Positions 50,982-59,683 of a DNA stretch of 64,000 nt are shown one piece after another. Position 1 is the first letter of the stretch; each line of letters opens with the position of its first letter. The notes below the pieces were generated by a model. It worked only from the letters and a program-made list of their open reading frames with translations, was not told where the DNA came from and searched no databases. The position numbers and the translations under genes were made by a program. The stretch is from CAISIP01 sp031367285. GTDB taxonomy: Bacteria; Pseudomonadota; Gammaproteobacteria; Burkholderiales; Burkholderiaceae_C. Location: NCBI GenBank assembly GCA_031367285.1, contig JANLPN010000336.1:1-64000 (forward strand), read 5' to 3'.

Positions 50982-52754
50982 CTAGGACCTTAAAGCAGCG
51001 TCCACGTTGTGGATCCGGTAGGTCGGGCGTTGCTGCGGAGCGGGGCTCACCAGCTTGAGCGCCATGCGCACTATGCGATTGGCCACTTCCTGCTGGTCAA
51101 GACGACCACGCTCCCGGTACCAGGCAAATGCATAACTGGACATACCGGCGATGACCAGGGCACCGATGCGCGGGTCCTCGATTTCAAACTCTCCCGATTC
51201 GATGCCCTCAGTCAGCAATGCGCTCAGCCTGTGGTCGACGGACTTGCGCATCCGGTTGATGCGCTCCGCAGCCTCCGCGGGCAGGCTGATTTCCTCGCGG
51301 AAATAGATCGCCACGAGCTGGTGCTCCTGCAACACGACCCTGGTGAATTCGCGCAGGAACTGCTCGAGGCGAAGCCATGCACTGCCTTTGGCGGACATCG
51401 CATTCTCCGCGGCGGCCAGCACACTCCTGGTACTGTGCTCGCAGATCTCGACCAGGATGTCGCTCTTTGACGTGAAGTGGTAATACACGAACGGCTTGGT
51501 AGCGCCCAGACGCTCCGCAATGGCATCGACCGAGGTCTGGAGGTAGCCGCGCTCGAAGAAAAGCTTGGCGGCCACCTGCAGAATGCGGTCACGTTTGAGA
51601 GTCAGCACCTTGTCCCGCAGGCTGTTTACCTCTTCCCGCGCCCCGGGCTGCTGATCTTGCGTGGACCCGGAACGGGTCCGGTTGGGATAGCTTGCCCCAT
51701 TCTTTGCGGAACTCAAGCTGCCACTGGCGTCCACCGGTTGTTGCCGCAGGCCGCTGCCCTGGGTCCAGATGAACGGGGTCCGCTCAGCGTCATTGCGTTC
51801 GACGTATTCTTCGATGCTGGCGATCAAAGCCTGCGCGCCCGGGAATGGGTGCAATTGCCGGGCCGGCAGGCCGCGGAACAAGCGCTCAACCGCCGTGAGC
51901 CACGATGCCGGGCCGGGCGCCAGGCGCAGGTTGAATCGTCTGTGTTTTGCAAGCCACCTTTGCACTGCAGGGTGTGCCTGCATGGCGTCTTGGTCAGCGA
52001 CCAGGTGCAGCGTCCTGCCCTTGGGTATCTCCTGCTCGACTTGCCGCAGGAACTGCAGCCATTCGACGCGGCCTTGATCCGGCTGCGGCCGGGCAAGGTT
52101 CTTCCGGTCCAGCGTCTTGAACGCGGCAAGCAATGCGCTGCATCCATAGGGCCCGCTCTTGCGCGTTGAGTGGGTGGCGTGCGCCTTCTTTTTCGACTGC
52201 GCGTCTTCTGGCGCAGGCACCTCGCCCGCCTGGCCGCAGGACAGCACCAGGGCGCGAACCGCAGGCGAAAAATACAGCGCTGCGATGTCTTCGGGTGGTC
52301 CCGGCGGTTCGCCTTCCGGCAGCGGTTTGGCACCGCGCGGCAGTTGCGGTGGTTTCACGCCATTGGCGCGCCAATGGCGTGAAACACTTGCCGCACTGAT
52401 GCCCAGGGCCGCAGCCAGGGAGCGGGCGCTCCAGGGCTTGCCCGCCTCGGGACTGGATTGCGTGGTCATGTGGATGAGACGTGCGACGTCGACGGCGCTC
52501 GGGGGTACCCCGCGCGGTAGATCACGCTCGATACCGGCAAGCCTGAAATGCGCATAGCGTTCTCGCCAGCGCGCCACCTGGACACGACCAACGTTCAGCT
52601 CCACGGCGATGTCCTTGTTCTGCATGCCTGCGGCCGCGAGCAAAACGATGCGCGCACGCTGGGTCAGCCGCGCACTGGTCTGGCTGGATTGCTTTAGCCG
52701 CGTCAATTCGGCCAGTTCAGCACTGGTCAACACAATTTCAGGCGCCACTCGCAT
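50982..52754 (-). CDS. IS630-transposase-like/TetR fusion regulator
   Basis: 590 residues in one open frame. Residues 1-140 are IS630-type helix-turn-helix domains (TQRARIVLLAAAGMQNKDIA; WSARSLAAALGISAASVSRH). Residues ~150-335 align with the IS630 DDE core: Asp254 in HLVADQDAMQAHP and Glu290 in ASWLTAVERLF are kept, but the usual first-Asp motif VDEKSQ is replaced by LSCGQ, so transposition is unlikely. A Pro/Ser linker leads to a TetR domain (~375-590, RILQVAAKLFFERGYLQTSV helix-turn-helix). ATG follows AGGA. A GTG near residue 383 could also make the TetR half alone. It probably controls the divergent ABC/IOR operon. Confidence 0.8.
   Translation of the reverse strand: MRVAPEIVLTSAELAELTRLKQSSQTSARLTQRARIVLLAAAGMQNKDIAVELNVGRVQVARWRERYAHFRLAGIERDLPRGVPPSAVDVARLIHMTTQSSPEAGKPWSARSLAAALGISAASVSRHWRANGVKPPQLPRGAKPLPEGEPPGPPEDIAALYFSPAVRALVLSCGQAGEVPAPEDAQSKKKAHATHSTRKSGPYGCSALLAAFKTLDRKNLARPQPDQGRVEWLQFLRQVEQEIPKGRTLHLVADQDAMQAHPAVQRWLAKHRRFNLRLAPGPASWLTAVERLFRGLPARQLHPFPGAQALIASIEEYVERNDAERTPFIWTQGSGLRQQPVDASGSLSSAKNGASYPNRTRSGSTQDQQPGAREEVNSLRDKVLTLKRDRILQVAAKLFFERGYLQTSVDAIAERLGATKPFVYYHFTSKSDILVEICEHSTRSVLAAAENAMSAKGSAWLRLEQFLREFTRVVLQEHQLVAIYFREEISLPAEAAERINRMRKSVDHRLSALLTEGIESGEFEIEDPRIGALVIAGMSSYAFAWYRERGRLDQQEVANRIVRMALKLVSPAPQQRPTYRIHNVDAALRS
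52352..52385. repeat. Perfect 34-bp palindrome inside the fusion gene
   Basis: GTTTCACGCCATTGGCG is followed directly by its reverse complement, with no spacer (centre 52368/52369). Both strands can encode the same peptide, SRHWRANGVK, here residues 125-134 of the fusion protein. Such a long perfect palindrome in coding DNA is unexpected. Confidence 0.9.
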
Positions 52755-53292
52755 CCGCTATTCCTATGCTGGTCCACTATGTGTCCATGGCTGGACAGGA
52801 CCAATTAAGTTCACTCAAGACTGATTCATAAAACCAGCTCTGGCCCGTTTTCAGGCGCATCGCCCGATCTCCAATAGGGTCTGTTTATGATTATCGGGTA
52901 CTCCTCCGGTCAAGGCGCCGCTATCCGCGATGTTGACGCAATTTTGGCATTAACGGCGCTTGTCAAGCCGAAAAATTTCAGCGCGCGACAGGCCGTCCCC
53001 AAGGCACAACACGCTTGACGCGCAAACCAATGCGGCACGTTCTCCCAACCTGAAATAACGGTTTTCACTTCGGCCCGCCACGACCTGATAGCGCCGGCGA
53101 AACCCCGTGCCAACGCCGCAGCCTCGTCCCGGATGCGGTAGCCGGCCGCCACCTGCCCGGCCACGGGAAAGAAATAATGTACTTCATGGACGAAAATTAT
53201 ACTTTACAGTACAATTCAATTGAGGCATGATGGAGGCACCTAAGAAATTGGGTGGCCAATACGGACGACGACTTAAACAAGGAGACTTTTCA
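52755..53292. promoter_or_regulatory. Divergent control region of the ABC/IOR and regulator operons
   Basis: 538 bp without a convincing gene. Near the regulator it has nested inverted repeats (TGTCCA-TGGC-TGGACA, with TGGTCC and GGACCA outside, about 52769-52803). Near the ABC gene it has a possible -10 box TATACT (53198-53203) overlapping an imperfect palindrome TACTTTACAGTA (53200-53211). An 84-codon minus-strand frame at 52910-53164 has no recognisable features. Confidence 0.5.
53198..53211 (+). promoter_or_regulatory. Possible -10 box and TetR operator
   Basis: TATACT at 53198-53203 fits a sigma-70 -10 element. It overlaps TACTTTACAGTA, a palindrome with one mismatch per half, in an AT-rich island unusual for this region. 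A TetR dimer bound here would block the ABC operon. No clear -35 box. Confidence 0.4.
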
Positions 53293-54930
53293 ATGCTTGC
53301 CAGTAAAACGTTCCGCTCGCTCTGCGCACAGGCAGGCATATCGTTCGATTCCGCGCCACCATTGCGCGCCGCAATCGGCACGTTGCTCAAACATTTCCGG
53401 CGAGCCGCTGGCGCGAGCGCCACGGCGTTGTCGCTCGCCGGCACCCTGGCAATGGGTGTGCCAGGCTCCGCGCTGGCGGCACCGGATGTCACGGCGGCCA
53501 TTTCGGTCGACGTGTTCTCGACGGACCCGACAAAATTCTTCGCGGCCAATGACTATCTGCTGATGTCCAATGTGTTTGAGAGCCTGTACGGGCATGACGA
53601 GAAAGGCAATCTGATCCCTACGCTGGCAACCGGTGTTGAAATCAAGGATGACGGTTTGACCTATGAGTTTGCGCTGCGGCCAAACGTCAAATTCCACAAT
53701 GGGAACGCATTCACCGCGGAGGATGTGCGTTTCAGCTGGCAAAAGGCGACAGACCCGGTACGTAAATGGTCGCGTGCCCCGGTGCTGGCCGCCAATATCG
53801 CCGATGTCGAAATCGTCAATCCGCTCAAGGTCCGGATAAAGCTCAAGAAGCGCGATGCCGGCATGTTGGAAAACATGGACACCAATCTGTACATGTTGTC
53901 GAAGAAACACGTGGAATCGGTGGGTGACGAAGTTTTTGGCGATAACCCGATGGGTACCGGCCCGTTCAAATTCAAGGAACGCAAGATCAAGGAATACATC
54001 ATCCTGGAGGGATTCACCGGATATTGGGGTAAGGCGCCGGCTGTCGGCAAACTCACGCTGAAGTTCGTCACCGATGAATCTACCCGCCTGGCGCAGTTGC
54101 AGTCCGGCGAAGTCGACCTTGTCGACAACGTGTCGCCATTCCTGGCTGTGCGCATGAAGGGTGTCCAGAACCTCAAGGTCATCCAGGCCCCGACGCTGCG
54201 CAATATGTACATCATGATGAACGCCACCGGCAAGAATGAGCGCATGAAGAACGAGGAAGTTCGGCGTGTCTTCATGACCATGATCGATACCGAAAAGCTC
54301 ACCAAAAGCGTGTATTTGGGCTTCGCGGCGCCAGCCAAGCTGAACTGCGGCCCGGGCGGGGTCGGCTGTATGGGCACGCAGGCGCCGCGCATCGACGCCC
54401 AGCAGGCAAAAGCCGCGCTGACGAAGGCCGGTTTCGATTTTTCCAAGCCGCTCAACTTTGTTGGCATGGCGTCTGGTTTCATTCCCCAGACCCGCGAGCT
54501 GGTGGAAGCACTGGCACAGCGCTTTTCCGAAGCCGGTGTGCAGACCAAGATCACGCTGCTGGAGTACGCCGCCTGGGTCCAGGCCGAACAGACCAAGAGC
54601 CCGGATATCGACATGATTTTCTGCATGTTCCCGGACTACAGCAAGGAGCCCAGCGGAAGGTTGCAGCGCGGCATGAAAAGCGGCAGCATGTTCTCCTGGT
54701 ACGAGGACCCGGCGCTCGACGCCATGATCGACAAGATGAACGACTTCACTGACGTTCCGGCGCGTGAAAAACACATCAGCGGCATCTACCAGCGCATCAA
54801 CGACAAGGCGGCCGTGATTCCGCTGTGGGCCACCGATACGATTTTTGTGGCGCGTAAAAATATCGAATGGGTTCCGACGCCAAACGCGACCTGGCCGGTG
54901 TTCAAGAACATCGTCAAAAAAGCCGGCTAG
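53293..54930 (+). CDS. ABC transporter substrate-binding protein, family 5 (peptide/opine type)
   Basis: 545 residues. A long N-terminal signal region (hydrophobic stretch ending SALA at about residue 65) is followed by the family 5 fold: YDEKGNLIPTLA-like region, FAL RPNVKFHNGNAFTAEDV (typical of DppA/OppA) and MGTGPFKFKE. It captures a peptide, opine or related compound in the periplasm for the permeases at 58707 and 59680. AAGGAG before 53293 decides the start over an upstream frame from 53227. Confidence 0.92.
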   Translation: MLASKTFRSLCAQAGISFDSAPPLRAAIGTLLKHFRRAAGASATALSLAGTLAMGVPGSALAAPDVTAAISVDVFSTDPTKFFAANDYLLMSNVFESLYGHDEKGNLIPTLATGVEIKDDGLTYEFALRPNVKFHNGNAFTAEDVRFSWQKATDPVRKWSRAPVLAANIADVEIVNPLKVRIKLKKRDAGMLENMDTNLYMLSKKHVESVGDEVFGDNPMGTGPFKFKERKIKEYIILEGFTGYWGKAPAVGKLTLKFVTDESTRLAQLQSGEVDLVDNVSPFLAVRMKGVQNLKVIQAPTLRNMYIMMNATGKNERMKNEEVRRVFMTMIDTEKLTKSVYLGFAAPAKLNCGPGGVGCMGTQAPRIDAQQAKAALTKAGFDFSKPLNFVGMASGFIPQTRELVEALAQRFSEAGVQTKITLLEYAAWVQAEQTKSPDIDMIFCMFPDYSKEPSGRLQRGMKSGSMFSWYEDPALDAMIDKMNDFTDVPAREKHISGIYQRINDKAAVIPLWATDTIFVARKNIEWVPTPNATWPVFKNIVKKAG

Positions 54931-54966
54931 TACAGGATTCCGTAGGAAGTTTTCGAAAAGGCTGTC

Positions 54967-57900
54967 ATGACCGAGCTTCTTGATCCTCTTGTGCGTCCGG
55001 TGCAGTTGGCGGATCGCTACGAGTTGCGCGACGGCGAGGTGTTTCTGACCGGGCTGCAGGCTCTGGTGCGCATTCCGGTGGAACAGAACCGCACGGACAA
55101 GCGCAACGGCCTGCGCACCGCCACTTTCATCTCCGGCTACCCGGGCTCCCCGCTGGGCACGCTGGACTTGGAATTTGCGCGTCAGAAGAAGCTGCTGGAT
55201 GCGCATGATGTGACGTTCATGCCTGGCCTCAACGAAGAGTTGGCTGCCACGGCGGTGCAGGGTTCGCAGCTGGCGGCCAATTTCAGCGAACTCACGCATG
55301 ACGGCATTGTCGGCATCTGGTACGGCAAGACGCCGGGCCTGGACCGCGCGACCGACGTCCTGCGCCACGCCTGCTGTTGTGGCGCGTCGCCCAAGGGCGG
55401 GGCGTTGGTGTTGGTGGGCGACGACGTGATCGCGAAGTCGTCGGCCATACCCAGCAGTTCTGAAATGGCCATGGCCGAAAAAGGCATGACGGTGCTCTCC
55501 CCGTGTGACCCGCAGGAGATCGTCGACCTGGGCTTGCACGGCATCGCGATGTCGCGCTTCTCCGGCCTGTGGAGCGGCATCAAGCTGTCGACCAACCTCA
55601 TGGATGGCGGCGGCACCGTGGCGGTCCGCAAGGAGCAGGTGCGGCCAGTCATACCGGACAACAGCTACGAGGGCAAGCCCTACGAACACGTGCCCTCGGC
55701 AAACTTCATGAACAAAGTGAAGTCGGCTGAAATCGAACGCACCTGGGTTACCGTGCGTCCTGAACTGGCGCGGCGTTATGCGCGCGCCAACGGCCTGAAC
55801 CGGATCGAGGGCGACCCGGCCGCGAAGATCGGCTTCGTTGTCGCAGGTATGCCCTATCTCGATCTGCACCAGGCGCTGGCAACGCTGGGCATAGCTGCAA
55901 AAGCCTTGCCGTCGTCCGGTATCCGTATTCTCAAACTAGGGATGGTGTCTCCGCTGGAGCCCCATGTGGTGCGCGAGTTCGCCGAAGGCCTCAGCGAGAT
56001 CGTGGTGGTCGAGGAAAAACGCGCTTTCATCGAGCTGGCGGTCAAGGATCTGTTCTACGGTGTGCCCGGCGCGCCCGCTGTTTTCGGCAAACAGGGTCCG
56101 GACGGCGCCGAATTGCTGCGCCCCAACTCCGATCTGCCGCCCAGCGTCATCGCGGCGGCGATTGCGCCACGTATCCTGGCTCACGTCGAGTGTCTGTCGG
56201 TCCGCGCCTGGGTCGAAGGGCGGCGCGCGCCGGCGCGCTCCATGATCGCCATCCAGCCGATCATGAACCGCACCCCCTACTTCTGCTCGGGCTGTCCGCA
56301 CAACCGCTCGACTGTCGTACCCGAAGGCTCGCTGGTGGGCGTGGGCATCGGCTGCTCGGCGCTGGCCGTCGCACGTCCCGAGGAAAAGGTCGGCGCCAAC
56401 ATCGGCCTGTGCCAGATGGGCGGCGAAGGCCAGTTGTGGGCCGGCATGGAGCGTTACGTCAAGCACAAGCATTTCGTGCAGAACCTCGGCGACGGCACCT
56501 ACCACCACTCTGGCAGTCTGGCGATCCGCGCCAGCATCGCCGCCAATTCCAACATCACCTACAAGTTGCTCGTGAACGGTTCGATCGCAATGACCGGCGG
56601 GCAGGACATCGTCGGTGGCAAGGGTGTTCCACGGCTTATCTCGGAACTGACCGCCGAAGGCGTGCGAAAGATCATTGTCACGACCAACGACCTGGCGCGC
56701 TACAAGGGCGTGCGGTTGCCGCATGGCGTCGAACTGCGTCACCGCGACCGGCTGGACGAGACGCAGCGGGAACTCGCGAAGATCAAGGGCGTCACGGTGC
56801 TGATCCACGACCAGCCCTGTGCCACCGAACTGCGCCGCAAGCGCAAGCGCAAGCTGGTGGTCGCACCGAACCAGCGCATGTTCATCAACGAGCGCGTGTG
56901 CGAAGGCTGTGGCGACTGCGGCGAGAAGTCCAACTGTCTGTCAGTGCAGCCGGTCCCTACCGAGTTCGGACGCAAGACCCGCATCCACCAGGCCTCGTGC
57001 AACAAGGACTATTCCTGCCTGCTGGGGGACTGCCCGTCGTTCGTCGTCGTGACCCCGGGGACCCGGCAGGCCGGTGGCCCGGCGGGCGCCCAGCTCGGCG
57101 CGGACAGTCTTCCCCAACCCGTGCGCAAGGTAAATTTCGACGACTTCAACATGCGCATCACGGGCATCGGCGGCACGGGTGTGGTAACCACCGCGCAGGT
57201 CATCTCCACCGCCGCCACGATGGCCGGCCTGCACGTCCGGAGCTTCGACCAGCTGGGCATGGCGCAAAAGGGTGGCGCCGTTGTTTCCGACATAAAATTT
57301 TCGCCCAGGCCGTTTGTCGGCGCGAACAAGGTCGAACCGGGCGAGTGCGACCTGTACCTCGGTTGTGACCTGCTGGTAGCGGCCAACGACGTCAACCTCT
57401 CAGCGGCGTCGCCGACGCGCACCATCGCGATCGTGTCGACGGCCAAGGTGCCGACCGGGTCGATGGTGACCAATGTCGCCTTGTTCTATCCCGATGTTGA
57501 TGCAACGCTGGCCCGCATCAAGGCCACGAGCCGCCCCACCGACAGCGCTTTTACGGATGCCCGCGACACGGTGCTTGCGCTGCTGGGTGACGACCAGTAC
57601 GCCAATATTTTCCTGGTCGGCATGGCGACACAGGCCGGCGCGCTGCCGATCGCCCCGGCCCTGATCGAGAAGGCGATAGAACTCAACGGCGTGTCCGTGG
57701 ATCGCAATCTGCAGGCCTTTCGCCGAGGACGCCAGCGTATTGCCGATCCGGCGGCCCTTGCATCGGCGCTTCCTGGCCCCATCGCGGACAAGCCGGCGCC
57801 GACAGCGCAGGCCAGGCGTATCAGCGACATGGTGCGCTGCGGAGCCGATCAAACGCTGGCCGACATCGTGCGGCAACGGGTGGGTGAACTCATCGCCTAC

Positions 57901-58500
57901 CAGAATGCCGGTTACGCCCAGCGTTACGCGGAACAGGTCGAGCAGTGCCGCGACCGGGAGGCGAAGGCGCTCGGGTCCTCCGGCAATATCACCCGTGCCG
58001 CGGCCCGGAACCTCTACAAATTAATGGCCTACAAGGACGAGTATGAAGTCGCCAGGCTGTCCATCGACCCGGCATTCGAGCAGACGCTCCAAAAAGAGTT
58101 CGGCGAAGGTAGCCGCTACACGTTCAAGCTTCACCCCCCGATCCTGATCGCGCTGGGCTTGAAGAGCAAGATCAGCGTGGGTACATGGTTCAAGCCGGTA
58201 TTCAGCGTCCTGGTGGCGATGCGCGGCGTTCGGGGTACCTGGCTCGATCCCTTCGGCCGTGACAAGGTGCGCGTCATTGAGCGTGCGCTGATCGGCGAGT
58301 ACACGCAGGCGCTGGCCAGCGCAACCGGCGCGCTCACGGCGGCCAACGCCGCTGCGGTCGCCAGGCTGGCGGAACTGCCCGATCTGGTGCGGGGTTACGG
58401 CGATGTCAAGCTGGCCAATGTGGCGAAGTTCCGCGGCCAACTCGCGGCCCTTTTGTCCGGCCTGGCCAGTGATGGCATACAGACTGGGGCCCGGCCATGA
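54967..58500 (+). CDS. Fused indolepyruvate ferredoxin oxidoreductase-family protein
   Basis: 1177 residues. The alpha part (residues 1-~720) has the pyrimidine domain (SGYPGSPLGTLDLEF) and the TPP-binding domain (YFCSGCPHNRS; IGLCQMGGEGQLW). An Fe-S region with Cys-rich motif VCEGCGDCGEKSNCLS and CNKDYSCLLGDCPSF follows, then the gamma/beta part (ITGIGGTGVVTTAQVI) and a C-terminal extension. The family oxidatively decarboxylates aryl-pyruvates to aryl-acetyl-CoA with ferredoxin or another acceptor. Placement inside an ABC operon suggests catabolism of an imported amino-acid or 2-keto acid. It starts 36 bp after the binding protein. Confidence 0.9.
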   Translation: MTELLDPLVRPVQLADRYELRDGEVFLTGLQALVRIPVEQNRTDKRNGLRTATFISGYPGSPLGTLDLEFARQKKLLDAHDVTFMPGLNEELAATAVQGSQLAANFSELTHDGIVGIWYGKTPGLDRATDVLRHACCCGASPKGGALVLVGDDVIAKSSAIPSSSEMAMAEKGMTVLSPCDPQEIVDLGLHGIAMSRFSGLWSGIKLSTNLMDGGGTVAVRKEQVRPVIPDNSYEGKPYEHVPSANFMNKVKSAEIERTWVTVRPELARRYARANGLNRIEGDPAAKIGFVVAGMPYLDLHQALATLGIAAKALPSSGIRILKLGMVSPLEPHVVREFAEGLSEIVVVEEKRAFIELAVKDLFYGVPGAPAVFGKQGPDGAELLRPNSDLPPSVIAAAIAPRILAHVECLSVRAWVEGRRAPARSMIAIQPIMNRTPYFCSGCPHNRSTVVPEGSLVGVGIGCSALAVARPEEKVGANIGLCQMGGEGQLWAGMERYVKHKHFVQNLGDGTYHHSGSLAIRASIAANSNITYKLLVNGSIAMTGGQDIVGGKGVPRLISELTAEGVRKIIVTTNDLARYKGVRLPHGVELRHRDRLDETQRELAKIKGVTVLIHDQPCATELRRKRKRKLVVAPNQRMFINERVCEGCGDCGEKSNCLSVQPVPTEFGRKTRIHQASCNKDYSCLLGDCPSFVVVTPGTRQAGGPAGAQLGADSLPQPVRKVNFDDFNMRITGIGGTGVVTTAQVISTAATMAGLHVRSFDQLGMAQKGGAVVSDIKFSPRPFVGANKVEPGECDLYLGCDLLVAANDVNLSAASPTRTIAIVSTAKVPTGSMVTNVALFYPDVDATLARIKATSRPTDSAFTDARDTVLALLGDDQYANIFLVGMATQAGALPIAPALIEKAIELNGVSVDRNLQAFRRGRQRIADPAALASALPGPIADKPAPTAQARRISDMVRCGADQTLADIVRQRVGELIAYQNAGYAQRYAEQVEQCRDREAKALGSSGNITRAAARNLYKLMAYKDEYEVARLSIDPAFEQTLQKEFGEGSRYTFKLHPPILIALGLKSKISVGTWFKPVFSVLVAMRGVRGTWLDPFGRDKVRVIERALIGEYTQALASATGALTAANAAAVARLAELPDLVRGYGDVKLANVAKFRGQLAALLSGLASDGIQTGARP

Positions 58501-58520
58501 TGGCGCACCAGGCGGCGGCC

Positions 58521-58548
58521 GGGTAATGGGTAGCGGGTAACGGGTAAC
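58521..58548 (+). repeat. Heptanucleotide tandem repeat (GGGTAAC)4
   Basis: Four near-perfect 7-bp units (GGGTAAT, GGGTAGC, GGGTAAC, GGGTAAC) in the spacer after the IOR gene. Simple repeats of this period can change length by slippage; here it could alter the operon spacer length. Confidence 0.85.
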
Positions 58549-58559
58549 CAGGATGAAAT

Positions 58560-58706
58560 CCCCACGCTCACTGCGTTCGCTGTACGTGCCGCAGCCAGAG
58601 GCAGCGGCTCTTCGGCCCGTCCAAGCCAGCGCAGGCTGTCTTGGAGTCGCGGGCCTCAGCCCCGTGGGGGTGCTCAGTACCTTCGCAACGGCCGGGCGGT
58701 ACTGAC
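58560..58706 (+). repeat. Relative of the 16355-16440 element
   Basis: The left end (58560-58580) matches 16368-16388 with two differences. The right end (58672-58706) matches 16403-16437 in 32 of 35 bases, including the CAGTACC/GGTACTG inverted repeat. The middle is longer and different. The right end abuts the ATG of the permease gene, exactly as at 16438. No TGATATG flanks are present here. Confidence 0.75.
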
Positions 58707-59621
58707 ATGCCGATATTCATACTGCGCCGCGCCGGGGAAGTGTTCGCCACGCTGCTGGTGTTGACGATTGTGATATTCGCGCTTGCGCGCCTGGCCGGTG
58801 ACCCGGTTCCCCTGGTGCTGGGAACCGAGGCGACGACGGCGGACATTCAGTTTTACCGGCATCAATACGGCCTGGACAAGCCGCTGGTGCTGCAATACTT
58901 TACCTTTCTGGGCAATATCTCGCACGGTGATTTTGGTGTTTCGTTCAGGTACCGGGTACCGGCGATCACGCTCATCATGCCGGCCCTGTGGGCCACCTTC
59001 AAGCTGGTCAGCGTGGCTATGCTGCTGGCGGTGTGTATCGGCGTTCCGCTTGGCGTGCTGGGATCGGTTAACCCGCGCGGGCTGCTGTCCCGGTTCGTGG
59101 GCTGGTACGCGGCCGCGGGCGAGTCCATTCCGAGTTTCTGGTTTGCCCTGGTCCTGATGCTGGTCTTCGCGGTGACCCTGGGCGTGCTGCCATCTTCCGG
59201 TCACGGCACCTGGCAGCACTACGTCATGCCGGTGTGCACACTGGCGCTGTTCTCGTCGGCCTCGCTGGCGGCGTTGACGCGCGCCAATATGGTCAGCGCA
59301 CTGCAAAGCGATTTCGTGAAGATGGAGCGCAATCTGGGCATGCCGGAAGCGCAGATCATCTTCAAACACGCCTTGCGCAACGCATCGTTGCCGATCATCA
59401 CGTTTCTGGGCCTTCAGTTTGGCGTCTTGTTGGGGGGCGCAGTCGTCACCGAGCGGGTGTTTGCCTGGCCCGGCATCGGCCAGGTGCTGGTGGAAGCCAT
59501 CTTCACGCGCGACTACCCGATCATTCAGGCTGGGGTACTGGTAACCGCGTTCTGCTTCATGCTGGTCAACTTGCTGGTGGACATTCTCGCCGGCGAGCTG
59601 GATCCCAGGGTACGCCAATGA
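58707..59621 (+). CDS. ABC transporter permease (DppB-like)
   Basis: 304 residues, six predicted membrane segments, N-terminal FILRRAGEVFATLLVLTIV typical of DppB/OppB, and the EAA loop IIFKHALRNASLPIITFLG near residue 225. It forms the channel with the DppC-like partner. The sequence before the start is entirely repeat, and GGGCGG is the only purine-rich stretch that could act as a ribosome site. Its stop is part of the ATGA that begins a 62-bp spacer. Confidence 0.92.
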   Translation: MPIFILRRAGEVFATLLVLTIVIFALARLAGDPVPLVLGTEATTADIQFYRHQYGLDKPLVLQYFTFLGNISHGDFGVSFRYRVPAITLIMPALWATFKLVSVAMLLAVCIGVPLGVLGSVNPRGLLSRFVGWYAAAGESIPSFWFALVLMLVFAVTLGVLPSSGHGTWQHYVMPVCTLALFSSASLAALTRANMVSALQSDFVKMERNLGMPEAQIIFKHALRNASLPIITFLGLQFGVLLGGAVVTERVFAWPGIGQVLVEAIFTRDYPIIQAGVLVTAFCFMLVNLLVDILAGELDPRVRQ

Positions 59622-59683
59622 CCGCGCCGTGCCGCCCCAGACTAGCTCGCACCGCGGCCCGTAGGGCGGAGGTTACTCTATGA
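59618..59683 (+). repeat. Single ATGA-bounded 62-bp spacer between permease genes
   Basis: ATGA at 59618 holds the stop codon of the first permease and ATGA at 59680 the start of the second, exactly 62 bp apart. The right half (GCACCGCGGCCCGTAGGGCGGAGGTT) resembles the copy at 27287-27348 with a GCCC-GTA-GGGC hairpin, and GGAGG gives the ribosome site. The left half has diverged. Confidence 0.65.

Noticed and set aside
50982..52754. Active IS630 insertion sequence
   Set aside because: The first catalytic Asp motif is missing, the frame runs into a TetR domain, and I found no convincing terminal inverted repeats with TA duplication.
52910..53164. 84-codon minus-strand frame between regulator and ABC operon
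   Set aside because: No ribosome site, no recognisable domain, and it occupies the expected control region; left as non-coding.
53290..55869. 859-codon minus-strand frame opposite the binding protein and IOR gene
   Set aside because: His/Arg-rich translation with no family motif, fully overlapped by two clearly coding plus-strand genes.
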